Counted from the first letter of the stretch, positions 39,623 through 47,797 are shown. The stretch: 64,000 bases of DNA from Rubrivivax sp. SCN 71-131 (GCA_001724995.1 MEFD01000014.1:62001-126000), one strand, 5' to 3'. Notes: generated from the letters alone by a model not told the origin. Numbers and translations are program-made.

Positions 39623-40909
39623 TTGCTTTACCAGATCTATGAAACCCAGCGTGCGTTGATGGCTCCGTTCGCGGAGTTCGCCAGCGCCTCGGCCAAGCTC
39701 TACGACCACCCGCTCTCGCCGTTCGCTCACCTGCCTCTGGCGCAACGCATGTCGGCGGGCTTCGACCTGCTGCACCGCCTGGCCAAGGAGTACGAGAAGC
39801 CGCCGTTCGAGATCACGACCGCCACCGTCAACGGCGTCGAGGTCGCGGTGCAGGAGCAGGTGCGGGCGCGCAAGCCCTTCTGCCGGCTGCTGCGCTTCAA
39901 GCGCTTCACTGACAACCCGAAGGCGCTCGAGGTGATGAAGTCGCAGCCCACCGTGCTCGTCGTGGCGCCGTTGTCGGGCCACCATGCCACGCTGCTGCGC
40001 GACACCGTCAGGAGCCTGCTGCACGACCACAAGGTCTACATCACGGACTGGGTCGACGCGCGCATGGTGCCGCTGGAGGACGGGCCCTTCCATCTCGACG
40101 ACTACGTCGCCTACGTGCAGGACTTCATTCGCCAGATCGGTCCTCACGTGCATGTGATCTCGGTGTGCCAGCCGACGGTGCCGGTGCTGGGCGCGATCTC
40201 GCTACTGGCCAGCAACGGCGAGCCCACGCCGCGCACCATGACGATGATGGGCGGGCCGATCGACGCCCGGCGCAGCCCGACCGCGGTCAACAACCTGGCG
40301 ATCAACAAGAGCCACAACTGGTTCGAGCACAACGTCATCTACCGCGTGCCGCCGAACTATCCCGGCGCGGGCCGCCGCGTCTACCCCGGCTTCCTGCAGC
40401 ACGCCGGCTTCGTGGCGATGAACCCGGACCGCCACGTCTCCTCGCACTACGACTACTTCCTCGACCTGATCCAGGGCCACGACGACAACGCCGAGGCGCA
40501 CCGCCACTTCTACGACGAATACAACGCCGTGCTCGACATGCCGGCCGAGTACTACCTGGACACCATCAAGACCGTGTTCCAGGACTTCGCGCTGGTCAAC
40601 GGCAGCTGGCAGGTCGCGGGGCAGTGGGTGCGGCCGCAGGACATCCGGGCGTCGGCCCTCTTCACCATCGAGGGCGAACTCGACGACATCTCCGGCGCCG
40701 GACAGACGCATGCCGCCCATGACCTGTGCAGCGGCATCGCCGACGAACGCCGCTTCCGCATGGACGTGAAGGGCGCGGGCCACTACGGCATCTTCTCGGG
40801 CCGGCGCTGGCGCGAGACGGTGGTGCCGGCGCTGCGTCGCTTCATCGCCCGCCACAACGAGCCGGCGGCGGCCCCTTCGGCCGCGCGGGGCATGCGTCGC
40901 GTGAAGTGA
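39623..40909 (+). CDS. phaZ: Intracellular polyhydroxybutyrate depolymerase
   Basis: This cytoplasmic granule-bound enzyme breaks stored PHB. The 428-residue protein belongs to the PhaZ1-type family of Cupriavidus. The active nucleophile is a cysteine rather than serine, in VISVCQPTVPVL (about Cys182). The C-terminal GAGHYGIFSGRRWRE supplies the histidine. The start is TTG, giving MLYQIYETQRALMAPF, and is set by AGGAGA (39611-39616) six bases upstream. The stop overlaps the next gene (GTGA). It implies that the organism stores PHB. Confidence 0.92.
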   Translation: MLYQIYETQRALMAPFAEFASASAKLYDHPLSPFAHLPLAQRMSAGFDLLHRLAKEYEKPPFEITTATVNGVEVAVQEQVRARKPFCRLLRFKRFTDNPKALEVMKSQPTVLVVAPLSGHHATLLRDTVRSLLHDHKVYITDWVDARMVPLEDGPFHLDDYVAYVQDFIRQIGPHVHVISVCQPTVPVLGAISLLASNGEPTPRTMTMMGGPIDARRSPTAVNNLAINKSHNWFEHNVIYRVPPNYPGAGRRVYPGFLQHAGFVAMNPDRHVSSHYDYFLDLIQGHDDNAEAHRHFYDEYNAVLDMPAEYYLDTIKTVFQDFALVNGSWQVAGQWVRPQDIRASALFTIEGELDDISGAGQTHAAHDLCSGIADERRFRMDVKGAGHYGIFSGRRWRETVVPALRRFIARHNEPAAAPSAARGMRRVK

Positions 40910-41622
40910 AGGCCGCGGCTGCGGCGCTGGCCGCCTTGCTCGCCGACGCGCTGCCGCAGACGCAATGCAGGCGCTGCGGCTTCGCCGACTGCGATGCCTA
41001 CGCGCAGGCCATGGCCGAGGGCGGGGCCGACCTCGACCGTTGTCCACCCGGTGGCGCCGAGGGCATCGCGCGCCTCGCGCGCCTGAGCGGCCTGCGCCCG
41101 CGGCCGCTGGACCCGAGTCGCGGCCGCGAAGGGCCGCGCGGGCTGGCGGTGATCGACGAAGCCGCCTGCATCGGCTGCACGCTGTGCATCCAGGCCTGCC
41201 CGGTGGACTGCATCGTCGGCGCGCCCAAGCGCATGCACGCGGTGATCGACGATCAATGCACCGGATGCGAGCTCTGCGTGCCCGCCTGCCCGGTGGACTG
41301 CATCGCGATGCAGCCGGTCAGCGGCGCGCGCAGCGGCTGGCAGGCGTGGAGCGAGGACGAGGCGCATTCGGCCCGCGCGCGCTACGCGGCGCGGCGCAGC
41401 CGGCAGGCGCGCGCCGAGCGCGAGCACGACGAGCGCCTGGCGCGTCACGCCGCACGCACGGCGACGGCGACGGCGACGCTCGCCCCGGGCGCGGCGAGCC
41501 CAGGTCCGGCAGCGGCTGCGGCCACGGCGCCCCCGGCGACGCAGGACGACCGGCGCCGCGCCGCCGTCGAAGCCGCCCTGGCCCGCGCACGCGCGCAGCG
41601 CAGCGACAATCGCCCGCAATGA
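40906..41622 (+). CDS. rnfB: RnfB-like stand-alone ferredoxin
   Basis: This 238-residue electron carrier resembles RnfB/RsxB. It has an N-terminal Fe4S domain (CRRCGFADCDAY with a distal cysteine in DRCPPGG) and two 4Fe-4S ferredoxin motifs (CIGCTLCIQACP and CTGCELCVPACP). It lacks the N-terminal membrane helix of true RnfB, and no other rnf genes are nearby. The C-terminal 80 residues are Arg/Ala-rich. The GTG start overlaps the phaZ stop. The neighbour nth encodes a 4Fe-4S enzyme, but a direct role with it is unproven. Confidence 0.85.
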   Translation: MKAAAAALAALLADALPQTQCRRCGFADCDAYAQAMAEGGADLDRCPPGGAEGIARLARLSGLRPRPLDPSRGREGPRGLAVIDEAACIGCTLCIQACPVDCIVGAPKRMHAVIDDQCTGCELCVPACPVDCIAMQPVSGARSGWQAWSEDEAHSARARYAARRSRQARAEREHDERLARHAARTATATATLAPGAASPGPAAAAATAPPATQDDRRRAAVEAALARARAQRSDNRPQ

Positions 41623-42290
41623 TCTCTGAAGTCGATGCCGAGCGCCTCTTCGCCACCCTTGCCGCGGCCAACCCGCAACCGCTGCCCGAGCTGAACTACA
41701 GCAGCGTGTTCGAGCTGCTGGTGGCGGTGCTGCTCTCGGCGCAGGCCACCGACGCCGGCGTCAACAAGGCGACCCCGGCACTCTTCGCGCGCGCGCCCGG
41801 ACCGCGCGCCATGCTGGCGCTCGGCCTCGAGCAGGTAAGCGAACACATCCGCAGCATCGGGCTCTACCGCACCAAGGCGCGCAACCTGCTGCAGACCTGC
41901 ACCCTGCTCGTCGATCGCCACGGCGGCGAGGTGCCGCGCACGCGCGAGGCGCTCGAGGCCCTGCCCGGCGTCGGCCGCAAGACCGCCAACGTGGTGCTCA
42001 ACGTCGCCTTCGGCGAGCCGACGATCGCCGTCGACACGCATGTCTTTCGCGTCGCCAACCGCACCGGGCTGGCCCCGGGGCGCACGCCGCTGCAGGTCGA
42101 GCAGAGGCTGCTGCGCCGCGTGCCCGCGGCCTACCTGCAGCACGCCCACCACTGGCTGATCCTGCATGGCCGCTACGTGTGCCTGGCACGCAAGCCGCGC
42201 TGCGGGCACTGCAGCATCAGCGCCTGGTGCGAGCACGGGCGACACCTACAATCGGCGCGTTCGTCGCAACGCCTGCCCGACGGCCCATGA
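41619..42290 (+). CDS. nth: Endonuclease III
   Basis: This DNA glycosylase/AP lyase removes oxidised pyrimidines. The 223-residue protein has the helix-hairpin-helix LPGVGRKTANVV with the catalytic lysine, the catalytic aspartate in AVDTHVFRVANR, and the C-x6-C-x2-C-x5-C cluster (CLARKPRCGHCSISAWC) for its 4Fe-4S cluster. The start overlaps the rnfB stop (ATGA), as is common in betaproteobacteria. Confidence 0.96.
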   Translation: MISEVDAERLFATLAAANPQPLPELNYSSVFELLVAVLLSAQATDAGVNKATPALFARAPGPRAMLALGLEQVSEHIRSIGLYRTKARNLLQTCTLLVDRHGGEVPRTREALEALPGVGRKTANVVLNVAFGEPTIAVDTHVFRVANRTGLAPGRTPLQVEQRLLRRVPAAYLQHAHHWLILHGRYVCLARKPRCGHCSISAWCEHGRHLQSARSSQRLPDGP

Positions 42291-42499
42291 CCAAGCTGCA
42301 CGATCTTGCCGAGCGCGTGGACCGCCTCGTGCTGCGGCACGAGGAGCTCAAGCGCACCCACCAGCTGATCGCACAGCAGCTACAGGCGGTGACCGCCGAG
42401 CGCGACAGCCTGAAGTCGCGCCTGGCCGCGGCGCGCGCGCGCGTCGACGCGCTGCTGGCGCGCCTGCCGCCCGACGGCGGCACGGAGGCCAAGCCGTGA
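42287..42499 (+). CDS. ZapB-like coiled-coil protein
   Basis: This is a small 70-residue, almost wholly helical protein (residues 5-60) with heptad-like spacing, of the type often annotated as TIGR02449/ZapB-like. It overlaps the nth stop (ATGA) and the zapA start (GTGA). It probably acts with ZapA at the FtsZ ring. That role is inferred from position and coiled-coil character only. Confidence 0.7.
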   Translation: MTKLHDLAERVDRLVLRHEELKRTHQLIAQQLQAVTAERDSLKSRLAAARARVDALLARLPPDGGTEAKP

Positions 42500-42888
42500 A
42501 GCAGATCGAAGTCACGATCATGGGCCACGGCTACATCCTGGGATGCCCCGAAGGCGGCGAGGCGCTGCTCGCGCAGGCGGTGACCCGCGTCGACCAGGAG
42601 ATGAGCCACATCCGCGACAGCGGCAAAGTCAAGGCGCGCGAGCGCATCGCCGTACTCGCGGCGCTGAATTTGGCCTACCTGCTGGCCGAGGCGGCGCAGA
42701 AGCCGGAGGCGGCCAGGCGTGCCTCGCCGCCGGCGCGGGAGTCCGACGGGGCCGAAGGGGGCGAAGGGGCGCAAGCTTCGCCCGCGATCGACGCCGACGC
42801 CGACGCCGACACCCTCGGCGCCATCGATGTCGAAGCCTTGATGCGGCGCGTCGATGCCGCGCTCGGCGGCGACGGCCAGCTGCTGTAG
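42496..42888 (+). CDS. zapA: Cell division protein ZapA
   Basis: ZapA cross-links FtsZ filaments at mid-cell. The 130-residue protein begins with a GTG (MKQIEVTIMGHGYILGCPEGGEALL), followed by the helical core with VKARERIAVLAALNLAYLLAE. The C-terminus is extended by a low-complexity Ala/Asp/Glu region including a DADADAD run. The zapA-6S RNA order that follows is conserved in proteobacteria. Confidence 0.9.
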   Translation: MKQIEVTIMGHGYILGCPEGGEALLAQAVTRVDQEMSHIRDSGKVKARERIAVLAALNLAYLLAEAAQKPEAARRASPPARESDGAEGGEGAQASPAIDADADADTLGAIDVEALMRRVDAALGGDGQLL

Positions 42889-42921
42889 ATCGCAGCCTGC
42901 CGTCGGTCCTAGAATGGCGGC

Positions 42922-43100
42922 GTCCGTCGTGCGCCGCGGGTCAATATTTCCTTGTTCCGATGCTCCATGAGCAGGGCTTGGAAAATCGCTCGGCTGGTGT
43001 GAGCATCTCGCGTCAGATGAACCCGAAGCCCTGCTGACCTCGCCCACCTGATCCTCTGCTGAAGGTTCAGGGACACGGCCCCGGCACGCGGCGGACACCT
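42922..43100 (+). ncRNA. ssrS: 6S RNA
   Basis: 6S RNA binds the sigma-70 RNA polymerase by mimicking an open promoter. The gene lies directly after zapA, the conserved place. A TAGAAT -10 (42910-42915) gives a start near 42922. The two ends pair (GTCCGTCGTGCGCC near 42922-42935 with GGCACGCGGCGGAC near 43083-43096, mostly Watson-Crick or G-U) to form the closing stem. AGCAGGGCTT pairs with AAGCCCTGCT as the apical stem. CCTGATCC with GGTTCAGG forms the small hairpin beside the central bubble. Ends are approximate. No separate terminator was seen. Confidence 0.85.
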
Positions 43101-43140
43101 TTGGCCGGGCGCCGGAGATGCGCGCACCACGGAGCGCGCC

Positions 43141-43341
43141 GTGCGCTGGGGCCTGCAGAAGGGCCTGGCCCAGGGCGCCGTGGCCTGCGGCCTGCTCATC
43201 ATCGCCGCCGCCAGCGTCAGCCTGGCGCCGTGGGGCGCCCGCGTCGCGCACCGCACCGACACAAGACGCCTGAAGCGCGTCTTCGCGGTCATTCGGGTCG
43301 GCCTTGCGCTCTATATGGCCTTGCAGTCGCAGCGCGGCTGA
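43141..43341 (+). pseudogene. Remnant of a TauE/SafE-family permease
   Basis: The last 66 codons match the C-terminal end of TauE/SafE membrane permeases: a membrane helix, then APWGARVAHRTDTRRLKRVFAV and a final helix ALYMALQ. The rest of the gene (about 190 residues expected) is missing. Upstream sequence becomes the 6S RNA gene within 40 bases, so this looks like a deletion remnant. A GTG start exists, but function as a 66-residue protein is doubtful. Confidence 0.65.
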
Positions 43342-44349
43342 TCAGGGCGCATCCAGTCGGATGCTGGCCAGCGTCACGTGATTGCCGCCGCGACGGCGCG
43401 CCTCGGCCAGCGCCGCCTCACATGCGCCCATGAGCTCGGGCAGGGTGTGCGCGGTATGCGGGAAGCTCGCCACGCCCATCGCCACCGTGAAGCCCAGTTC
43501 GCGCCCGTCGAGCATCACGATCTGCGTCGCGCAGCGGCGGCGCAGCCCTTCCATGCGCGCGTGCGCCGTGGCCAGGCCGACCCCCGAGAGCAGCACCGCG
43601 AAACGCTGGTCGTCGAGGCGGCACGAGGCGTCCATCGCCCGCGTGCCGCTGCGCAGCAGGCGCCCCACGGCCTCGAGGACGAGCGCGCGCGCGGGCTCCC
43701 CGGCCGCCTGGACATCCGGCGCGGCAGGATCCAGCTCAACCAGCACGAGCGCGAACTCGCGGTGCTCGCGCGCCGAGAGGTCGGCCTCGCGCCGCAGCTG
43801 GTCCTCGAAGTGCGCGCGTGTGTAGAGGCTCGTCGCCGGGTCGCGCAGGGCCTGGTCGGCGAGTTCGCGCCGCAACTCGGCGTTGCCGCGCTGCAACTGC
43901 TCGACCTGATCCAGCGCCGCCTGCAGCTGCCGCTGCCGCTGCCGCTCGGCCGCGCAGTCGATCCACAGCGCGCCGATCTCCGCGCCCTGCACCAGCCGCA
44001 GCACGCGGAACTCGCGCACCTGGCCATGGCGCTCGAGGCGATGCTCGCTCCACAGCGGCGCCGCCTGCGCCAGCGCCGTCTGCTCGGCCGCGCGCAGCGC
44101 GCTCGCCGTGGCGCCGTCGAACCACTGCGCATCGGTGTGGCCGATCACCTGCTCGGCAGCACGGTCAAGAAACGCCGCCATCGCGTCGTCCACCTGCAGA
44201 TAGCGCCCGCTGGCGACATCCTTCACCGCGAGCATGCCGCCTTCGCGGGCCAGCAACGCGCCCAGCAGCCGCCCGCACAGGAATCCGCCCGGGGACGAGG
44301 CCGCCACGGCGGCACCCCGCATGTCGATCGTCCTCGCCGCGTCGGTCAT
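43342..44349 (-). CDS. PAS-GGDEF protein with degenerate GGDEF motif
   Basis: This 335-residue signalling protein has an N-terminal PAS-like sensor domain (about residues 35-150, with DVASGRYLQVDDAMAAFL). A short coiled coil follows (LQAALDQVEQLQRGNAEL), then a GGDEF-fold domain (about 175-330). The signature loop reads RLDDQRF where active diguanylate cyclases have RYGGDEF, so cyclic-di-GMP synthesis is very unlikely. It may be a receptor or regulatory relic. The fold is otherwise retained (DPATSLYTRAHFEDQL, and the late MGVASFP). It is divergent from rpsU. Confidence 0.8.
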   Translation of the reverse strand: MTDAARTIDMRGAAVAASSPGGFLCGRLLGALLAREGGMLAVKDVASGRYLQVDDAMAAFLDRAAEQVIGHTDAQWFDGATASALRAAEQTALAQAAPLWSEHRLERHGQVREFRVLRLVQGAEIGALWIDCAAERQRQRQLQAALDQVEQLQRGNAELRRELADQALRDPATSLYTRAHFEDQLRREADLSAREHREFALVLVELDPAAPDVQAAGEPARALVLEAVGRLLRSGTRAMDASCRLDDQRFAVLLSGVGLATAHARMEGLRRRCATQIVMLDGRELGFTVAMGVASFPHTAHTLPELMGACEAALAEARRRGGNHVTLASIRLDAP

Positions 44350-44401
44350 GGCAGCAAGCTTAGTCCAAGTCGACGCGCCGCGATGCACCACGGACGGCTG
44401 C

Positions 44402-44431
44402 TTGGCGCGCTGCATCAAAACGCGCTAGAAT
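44402..44431 (+). promoter_or_regulatory. rpsU promoter
   Basis: TTGGCG (44402-44407) and TAGAAT (44426-44431) are separated by 18 bases. Transcription would begin near 44438, just before a strong hairpin (44442-44472). Confidence 0.65.
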
Positions 44432-44441
44432 TCGCCTTTTT

Positions 44442-44472
44442 CCGGCGCCTTCCCTCTTTTGAAGGACGCCGG
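44442..44472 (+). promoter_or_regulatory. 5' leader hairpin of rpsU
   Basis: CCGGCGCCTTC (44442-44452) pairs with GAAGGACGCCGG (44461-44472) in an eleven-pair stem with a single bulged A and the loop CCTCTTTT. It would sit at the extreme 5' end of the rpsU mRNA. It may protect the message or serve as a protein-binding control element. No Shine-Dalgarno is visible before the rpsU ATG. Confidence 0.5.
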
Positions 44473-44515
44473 GTCTGACTTCCCCGCCTACTTCGCCACC
44501 TCAACCCGCTCACGC

Positions 44516-44728
44516 ATGACCACGATTCGCGTCAAAGAGAACGAGCCGTTCGACGTCGCCCTGCGCCGTTTCAAGCGCACCATCGAAAAGATCGGATTGC
44601 TGACCGAACTGCGCGCACGCGAGTTCTACGAGAAGCCGACGTCCGAGCGCAAGCGCAAGAAGGCGGCGGCGGTGAAGCGGCACTACAAGCGCGTGCGCAG
44701 CATGCAGCTGCCCAAGAAGTTGTACTGA
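44516..44728 (+). CDS. rpsU: 30S ribosomal protein bS21
   Basis: This is a 70-residue ribosomal protein that sits beside the 3' end of 16S rRNA and helps translation initiation. It starts [21 protein letters not shown] and ends in the basic, lysine- and arginine-rich tail with [18 protein letters not shown], as in other betaproteobacteria. It has its own promoter, a structured leader and a downstream stem-loop terminator. The next gene, yqeY, is often adjacent. Confidence 0.97.
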   Translation: MTTIRVKENEPFDVALRRFKRTIEKIGLLTELRAREFYEKPTSERKRKKAAAVKRHYKRVRSMQLPKKLY

Positions 44729-44769
44729 TCCGGGCGCCGGCGCGAACGCCGGGCCCCGAGCACGCACCC

Positions 44770-44798
44770 AAGCCCGCGCGGGCAACCGCAGCGGGCTT
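44770..44798 (+). terminator. Stem-loop after rpsU
   Basis: AAGCCCGC (44770-44777) pairs perfectly with GCGGGCTT (44791-44798) around a 13-base loop. A broken T-run (TTCGTCGTGTTT) follows. It is a likely but imperfect intrinsic terminator between rpsU and yqeY. Confidence 0.55.
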
Positions 44799-44906
44799 CG
44801 TCGTGTTTCCGTGCCCACGCGCAGGGGGCGCTCGCGTCCACCGCGCCGAGGCCTTTGCTGCCGCACCGGCAGCCCACCCCTCTCTCGACACCGCAGGGGC
44901 CAGACG

Positions 44907-45353
44907 ATGAGCCTGAAGGACCGCATCACCGAGGACATGAAGGCCGCCATGCGCGCCAAGGACGCCGCGCGGCTTTCGGCCATCCGCATGCTGCTGGCGG
45001 CCTGCAAGCAGCGCGAAGTGGACGAGCGCATCGTCCTCGACGATGCCGCCGTCGTCGCCATCGTCGACAAGCTGATCAAGCAGCGCAAGGACTCGGTCGC
45101 CGCGTTCGAGCAGGCCGGTCGCAGCGAGCTTGCCGCCAAGGAGGCCGCCGAGATCGCGGTGCTGCAGGCCTATCTGCCCGAGCGGCTTTCGGCACAGGAA
45201 GTGCTTGCCGCGGTGGCCGCGCTCGTCGCCGAGCTCGACGCCGGCGGCGCCGGCGACATGGGCCGCGTGATGGCGGCCGCCAAGGCACGACTGGCCGGCA
45301 AGGCGGAGATGAGCGCCGTCTCCGCGGCGGTGAAGGCCGCACTCGCGCGATGA
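44907..45353 (+). CDS. YqeY/GatB-domain protein
   Basis: This 148-residue protein carries the YqeY domain, which resembles the tRNA-binding tail of GatB, the amidotransferase subunit. It starts MSLKDRITEDMKAAMRAKD and contains VVAIVDKLIKQRKDSVAAFEQAGR, LQAYLPERLS and the GDMGRVMAAAK segment typical of the family. Its role in the cell is not firmly known. The rpsU-yqeY order is conserved in many proteobacteria. Confidence 0.88.
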   Translation: MSLKDRITEDMKAAMRAKDAARLSAIRMLLAACKQREVDERIVLDDAAVVAIVDKLIKQRKDSVAAFEQAGRSELAAKEAAEIAVLQAYLPERLSAQEVLAAVAALVAELDAGGAGDMGRVMAAAKARLAGKAEMSAVSAAVKAALAR

Positions 45354-45365
45354 GCCGATGAGCCG

Positions 45366-45728
45366 ATGACCATCCCCACCCACACCGCGCCGCTGCACCT
45401 GCGGCAGATCGGGCCCGAGGTCTACGCCGCCCCGCAGCTCGATGCGGCGGCCATGGCCGAGGCCGCGCGGCAGGGCTTTCGCGCCGTCGTCAACAACCGG
45501 CCCGACTTCGAGCACGGCCCGGACCAGCCGGAGAATGCCGACATCCAGGCCGCGGCACGCGCGCAGGGCCTCGAGTACCGCTTCCTGCCCGTCGATGGCG
45601 GCTACCAGTCGCCCGAGGACGCGGCGGCGATGGCACGATTGCTGGCCGAGCTGCCGCGGCCGCTGCTGCTCTTCTGCCGCTCGGGCGCGCGCTCCACGCG
45701 GCTGTTCCATCTCGCCCAGCAGACCTGA
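45366..45728 (+). CDS. Small CX5R phosphatase-like protein (TIGR01244/DUF442)
   Basis: This 120-residue protein is of the family often found as the N-terminal domain of Blh-type beta-lactamase-like hydrolases (TIGR01244). The phosphatase-type loop CRSGARS (LLLFCRSGARSTRLF) lies near the C-terminus, and VVNNRPDFE and FLPVDGGYQSPED precede it. It may be a protein phosphatase or sulfurtransferase-like enzyme linked to sulfide metabolism. The substrate is unknown. It lies 12 bases after yqeY. Confidence 0.78.
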   Translation: MTIPTHTAPLHLRQIGPEVYAAPQLDAAAMAEAARQGFRAVVNNRPDFEHGPDQPENADIQAAARAQGLEYRFLPVDGGYQSPEDAAAMARLLAELPRPLLLFCRSGARSTRLFHLAQQT

Positions 45729-45779
45729 AGCCTGAAGCGCAGCGGCGCCGGCGCCGCCTGGCGCGATGCCCGCCGGCGC

Positions 45780-47153
45780 CTACTGTCCCGCGAGCTTCAT
45801 GCGCTCGACGAGCACCGAACCGATCGTGCGCGTGCCCGAGGTGTAGGCGTCGGCTCCGACGGCCACGATGTCGCGCAGCATCCGGCGCAGGTTGCCGGCA
45901 ATGGTGATCTCCTGCACCGGGTAGGCGATGCGCCCGCTCTCGACCCAGAAGCCCGCCGCGCCGCGGGAATAGTCGCCGGTGACGCCGTTGACGCCCTGCC
46001 CCATCAGCTCGGTGACGAAGAGGCCGCGGTGCAGGCGGCGGATCATGGCGTCGAGGTCGTCTTCCGCGGCGGTCAGGCGGCTCGTCAACACCAGGTTCTG
46101 CGCGCCCCCGGCGTGGCCGGTGGTCTTCATGCCCAGCTTGCGCGCCGAGTAGCTGGAGAGGAAATAGCCCTCGAGCAGCCCGCCGTCGACGACGCGCCGC
46201 GCGCGCGTGCGCACGCCTTCGTCGTCGAACATCGCGCTGCCCTTGCCCTTCGCGACATGCGGGTCCTCGAACACGTCGACATGCTCGGGCAGGACGCGCG
46301 TGCCCAGGCTGTCCAGCAGGAAGCTCGCCTTGCGGTAGAGCGAGCCGCCCGAGACCGCCGCGACCAGCGAGCCCAGCAGCCCGACGGCCACCGGCGCCTC
46401 GAACAGCACCGGTACTTCGGCCGTCGGTACCCGCCGCGGGTTCAGCCGCGCAAGCGCGCGCTCGGCGGCGTAGCGCCCCACGGCCTGCGGCGTGGCGAGA
46501 TCCGCAGCGTCGCGCATCGAACTCGACCAGGCGTCGCGCTGCATGTGGCGCCCGCGGCCGGCGATCGGCGACACCGAGAGGTAGTGGCGCGAGCTCGCGT
46601 AGCCGCCGCGAAAGCCGCGCGAGTTGCCGGCCCAGAAGTGCGACTGCTGCGCCGAGACGCCGGCACCCTCGCTGTTGGTGATCCTGCGGCTCGTGGCCCG
46701 CGCGGCATCCTCGCAGCGCAAGGCGATGGCGGCGGCCTGCGCGGCGTCGATGGCCCACGGATGAAAGAGCTGCAGGTCGCGCGCCACCTCGTCCGGCCGC
46801 GCCAGGTCGTCAGCGTCGGGCAGGCCCGCGGCCGGATCCTCGGCCGTGAAGCGCGCGATGTCATACGCCGCCTGCACGGTGCGCGCGATCGCTGCCGCCG
46901 AGAAGTCGGAGGTGCTGGCGTTGCCGCGCCGCTGGCCGAGGTAGACGCTGACGCCAAGCGACTTGTCGCGGTTGCGCTCGACGTTCTCGAGCTCGCCCAG
47001 GCGCACCGAGACCGACAGGCCCACGCCTTCCGACACCTCGGCCCCGGCATCGCTCGCGCCGAGCCGTCGGGCCATCACCAGCGTGTCCTCGACCATCTGC
47101 TGGAACTGTTCGCGGCCAAAGGCAAAACCGGATTCGGGCTGGGAAGGGCTCAT
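45780..47153 (-). CDS. pmbA: Metalloprotease PmbA/TldE
   Basis: PmbA (TldE) partners TldD in a protease that matures peptides such as microcin B17 and degrades antitoxins. The 457-residue protein shows family segments GLSVSVRLGELENVERNRDKSLGVSVYLG, RITNSEGAGVSA, MFDDEGVRTRARRVVDGGLLEGYFL and the C-terminal GVNGVTGDYSRGAAGFWVE. TldE lacks the zinc motif found in TldD, and none is seen here. The ATG at 47153 precedes the conserved core. It is divergent from darP, and both genes are often paired this way. Confidence 0.94.
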   Translation of the reverse strand: MSPSQPESGFAFGREQFQQMVEDTLVMARRLGASDAGAEVSEGVGLSVSVRLGELENVERNRDKSLGVSVYLGQRRGNASTSDFSAAAIARTVQAAYDIARFTAEDPAAGLPDADDLARPDEVARDLQLFHPWAIDAAQAAAIALRCEDAARATSRRITNSEGAGVSAQQSHFWAGNSRGFRGGYASSRHYLSVSPIAGRGRHMQRDAWSSSMRDAADLATPQAVGRYAAERALARLNPRRVPTAEVPVLFEAPVAVGLLGSLVAAVSGGSLYRKASFLLDSLGTRVLPEHVDVFEDPHVAKGKGSAMFDDEGVRTRARRVVDGGLLEGYFLSSYSARKLGMKTTGHAGGAQNLVLTSRLTAAEDDLDAMIRRLHRGLFVTELMGQGVNGVTGDYSRGAAGFWVESGRIAYPVQEITIAGNLRRMLRDIVAVGADAYTSGTRTIGSVLVERMKLAGQ

Positions 47154-47203
47154 GAAGTGCGCCGTCGGGCGTGGGGGTGCCGGCCCGCAGCAAGGGCCGC
47201 GGC

Positions 47204-47209
47204 TATGAT
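47204..47209 (+). promoter_or_regulatory. -10 element of darP
   Basis: TATGAT lies 40 bases before the darP ATG in the gap to the divergent pmbA. The -35 is not clear. Confidence 0.4.
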
Positions 47210-47248
47210 AACGAGCCCTCCCCCTCGCACTCGACCTGCTCCAGCCCG

Positions 47249-47797
47249 ATGAACCGACGCGCCGCGCCGCACCGCGGCATCGATGTGCACTACGGCGACG
47301 GCGACGACGCACGCCCGAGCAAGACCCGGCTCAAGCAGCAGTCGCAGGAATTGCAGACCCTCGGGCAGGCGCTGGCAGCACTCGCGCCCGATCGACTGGC
47401 GGCCACCGAAATGCCCGAGTCGCTCCGCGAGGCGATCGACGCCTACCGCGGCACGCGCTCGCACGAAGGACGCCGGCGCCAGATGCAGTACATCGGCAAG
47501 CTCATGCGCAGCGTCGACGAAGCGCCGCTGCGCGAGGCGGTGGCCGCAGCGGCCCTCGGCACGGCGCGGGCGGCCATGAAGCTGCACGAGACCGAGCGCT
47601 GGCGCGCCGAGCTGATCGCCGACGACGAGGCGCTCACGCGCTGGCTCGACCGGCATCCCGACAGCGACGCCCAGCGGCTGCGCAGCCTGGTGCGCGCGGC
47701 GCGGCGCGATGCCGAGGGCATCGGACCCGAGGAGCGGCAGCCGAAATCGATGCGCGAGCTGTTCCGCTTCCTCGAGCCCTTCGTCCCCCTGCCCTGA
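47249..47797 (+). CDS. darP: Ribosome maturation protein DarP (YjgA, DUF615)
   Basis: This 182-residue protein belongs to the DUF615/YjgA family. Its E. coli member associates with 50S precursors and helps the late assembly of the large subunit. Family features are PSKTRLKQQSQELQTLGQAL, EAIDAYRGTRSHEGRRRQMQYIGKLMR and RSLVRAARRDAEG. It precedes mog by 19 bases and is probably co-transcribed with it. Confidence 0.92.
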   Translation: MNRRAAPHRGIDVHYGDGDDARPSKTRLKQQSQELQTLGQALAALAPDRLAATEMPESLREAIDAYRGTRSHEGRRRQMQYIGKLMRSVDEAPLREAVAAAALGTARAAMKLHETERWRAELIADDEALTRWLDRHPDSDAQRLRSLVRAARRDAEGIGPEERQPKSMRELFRFLEPFVPLP

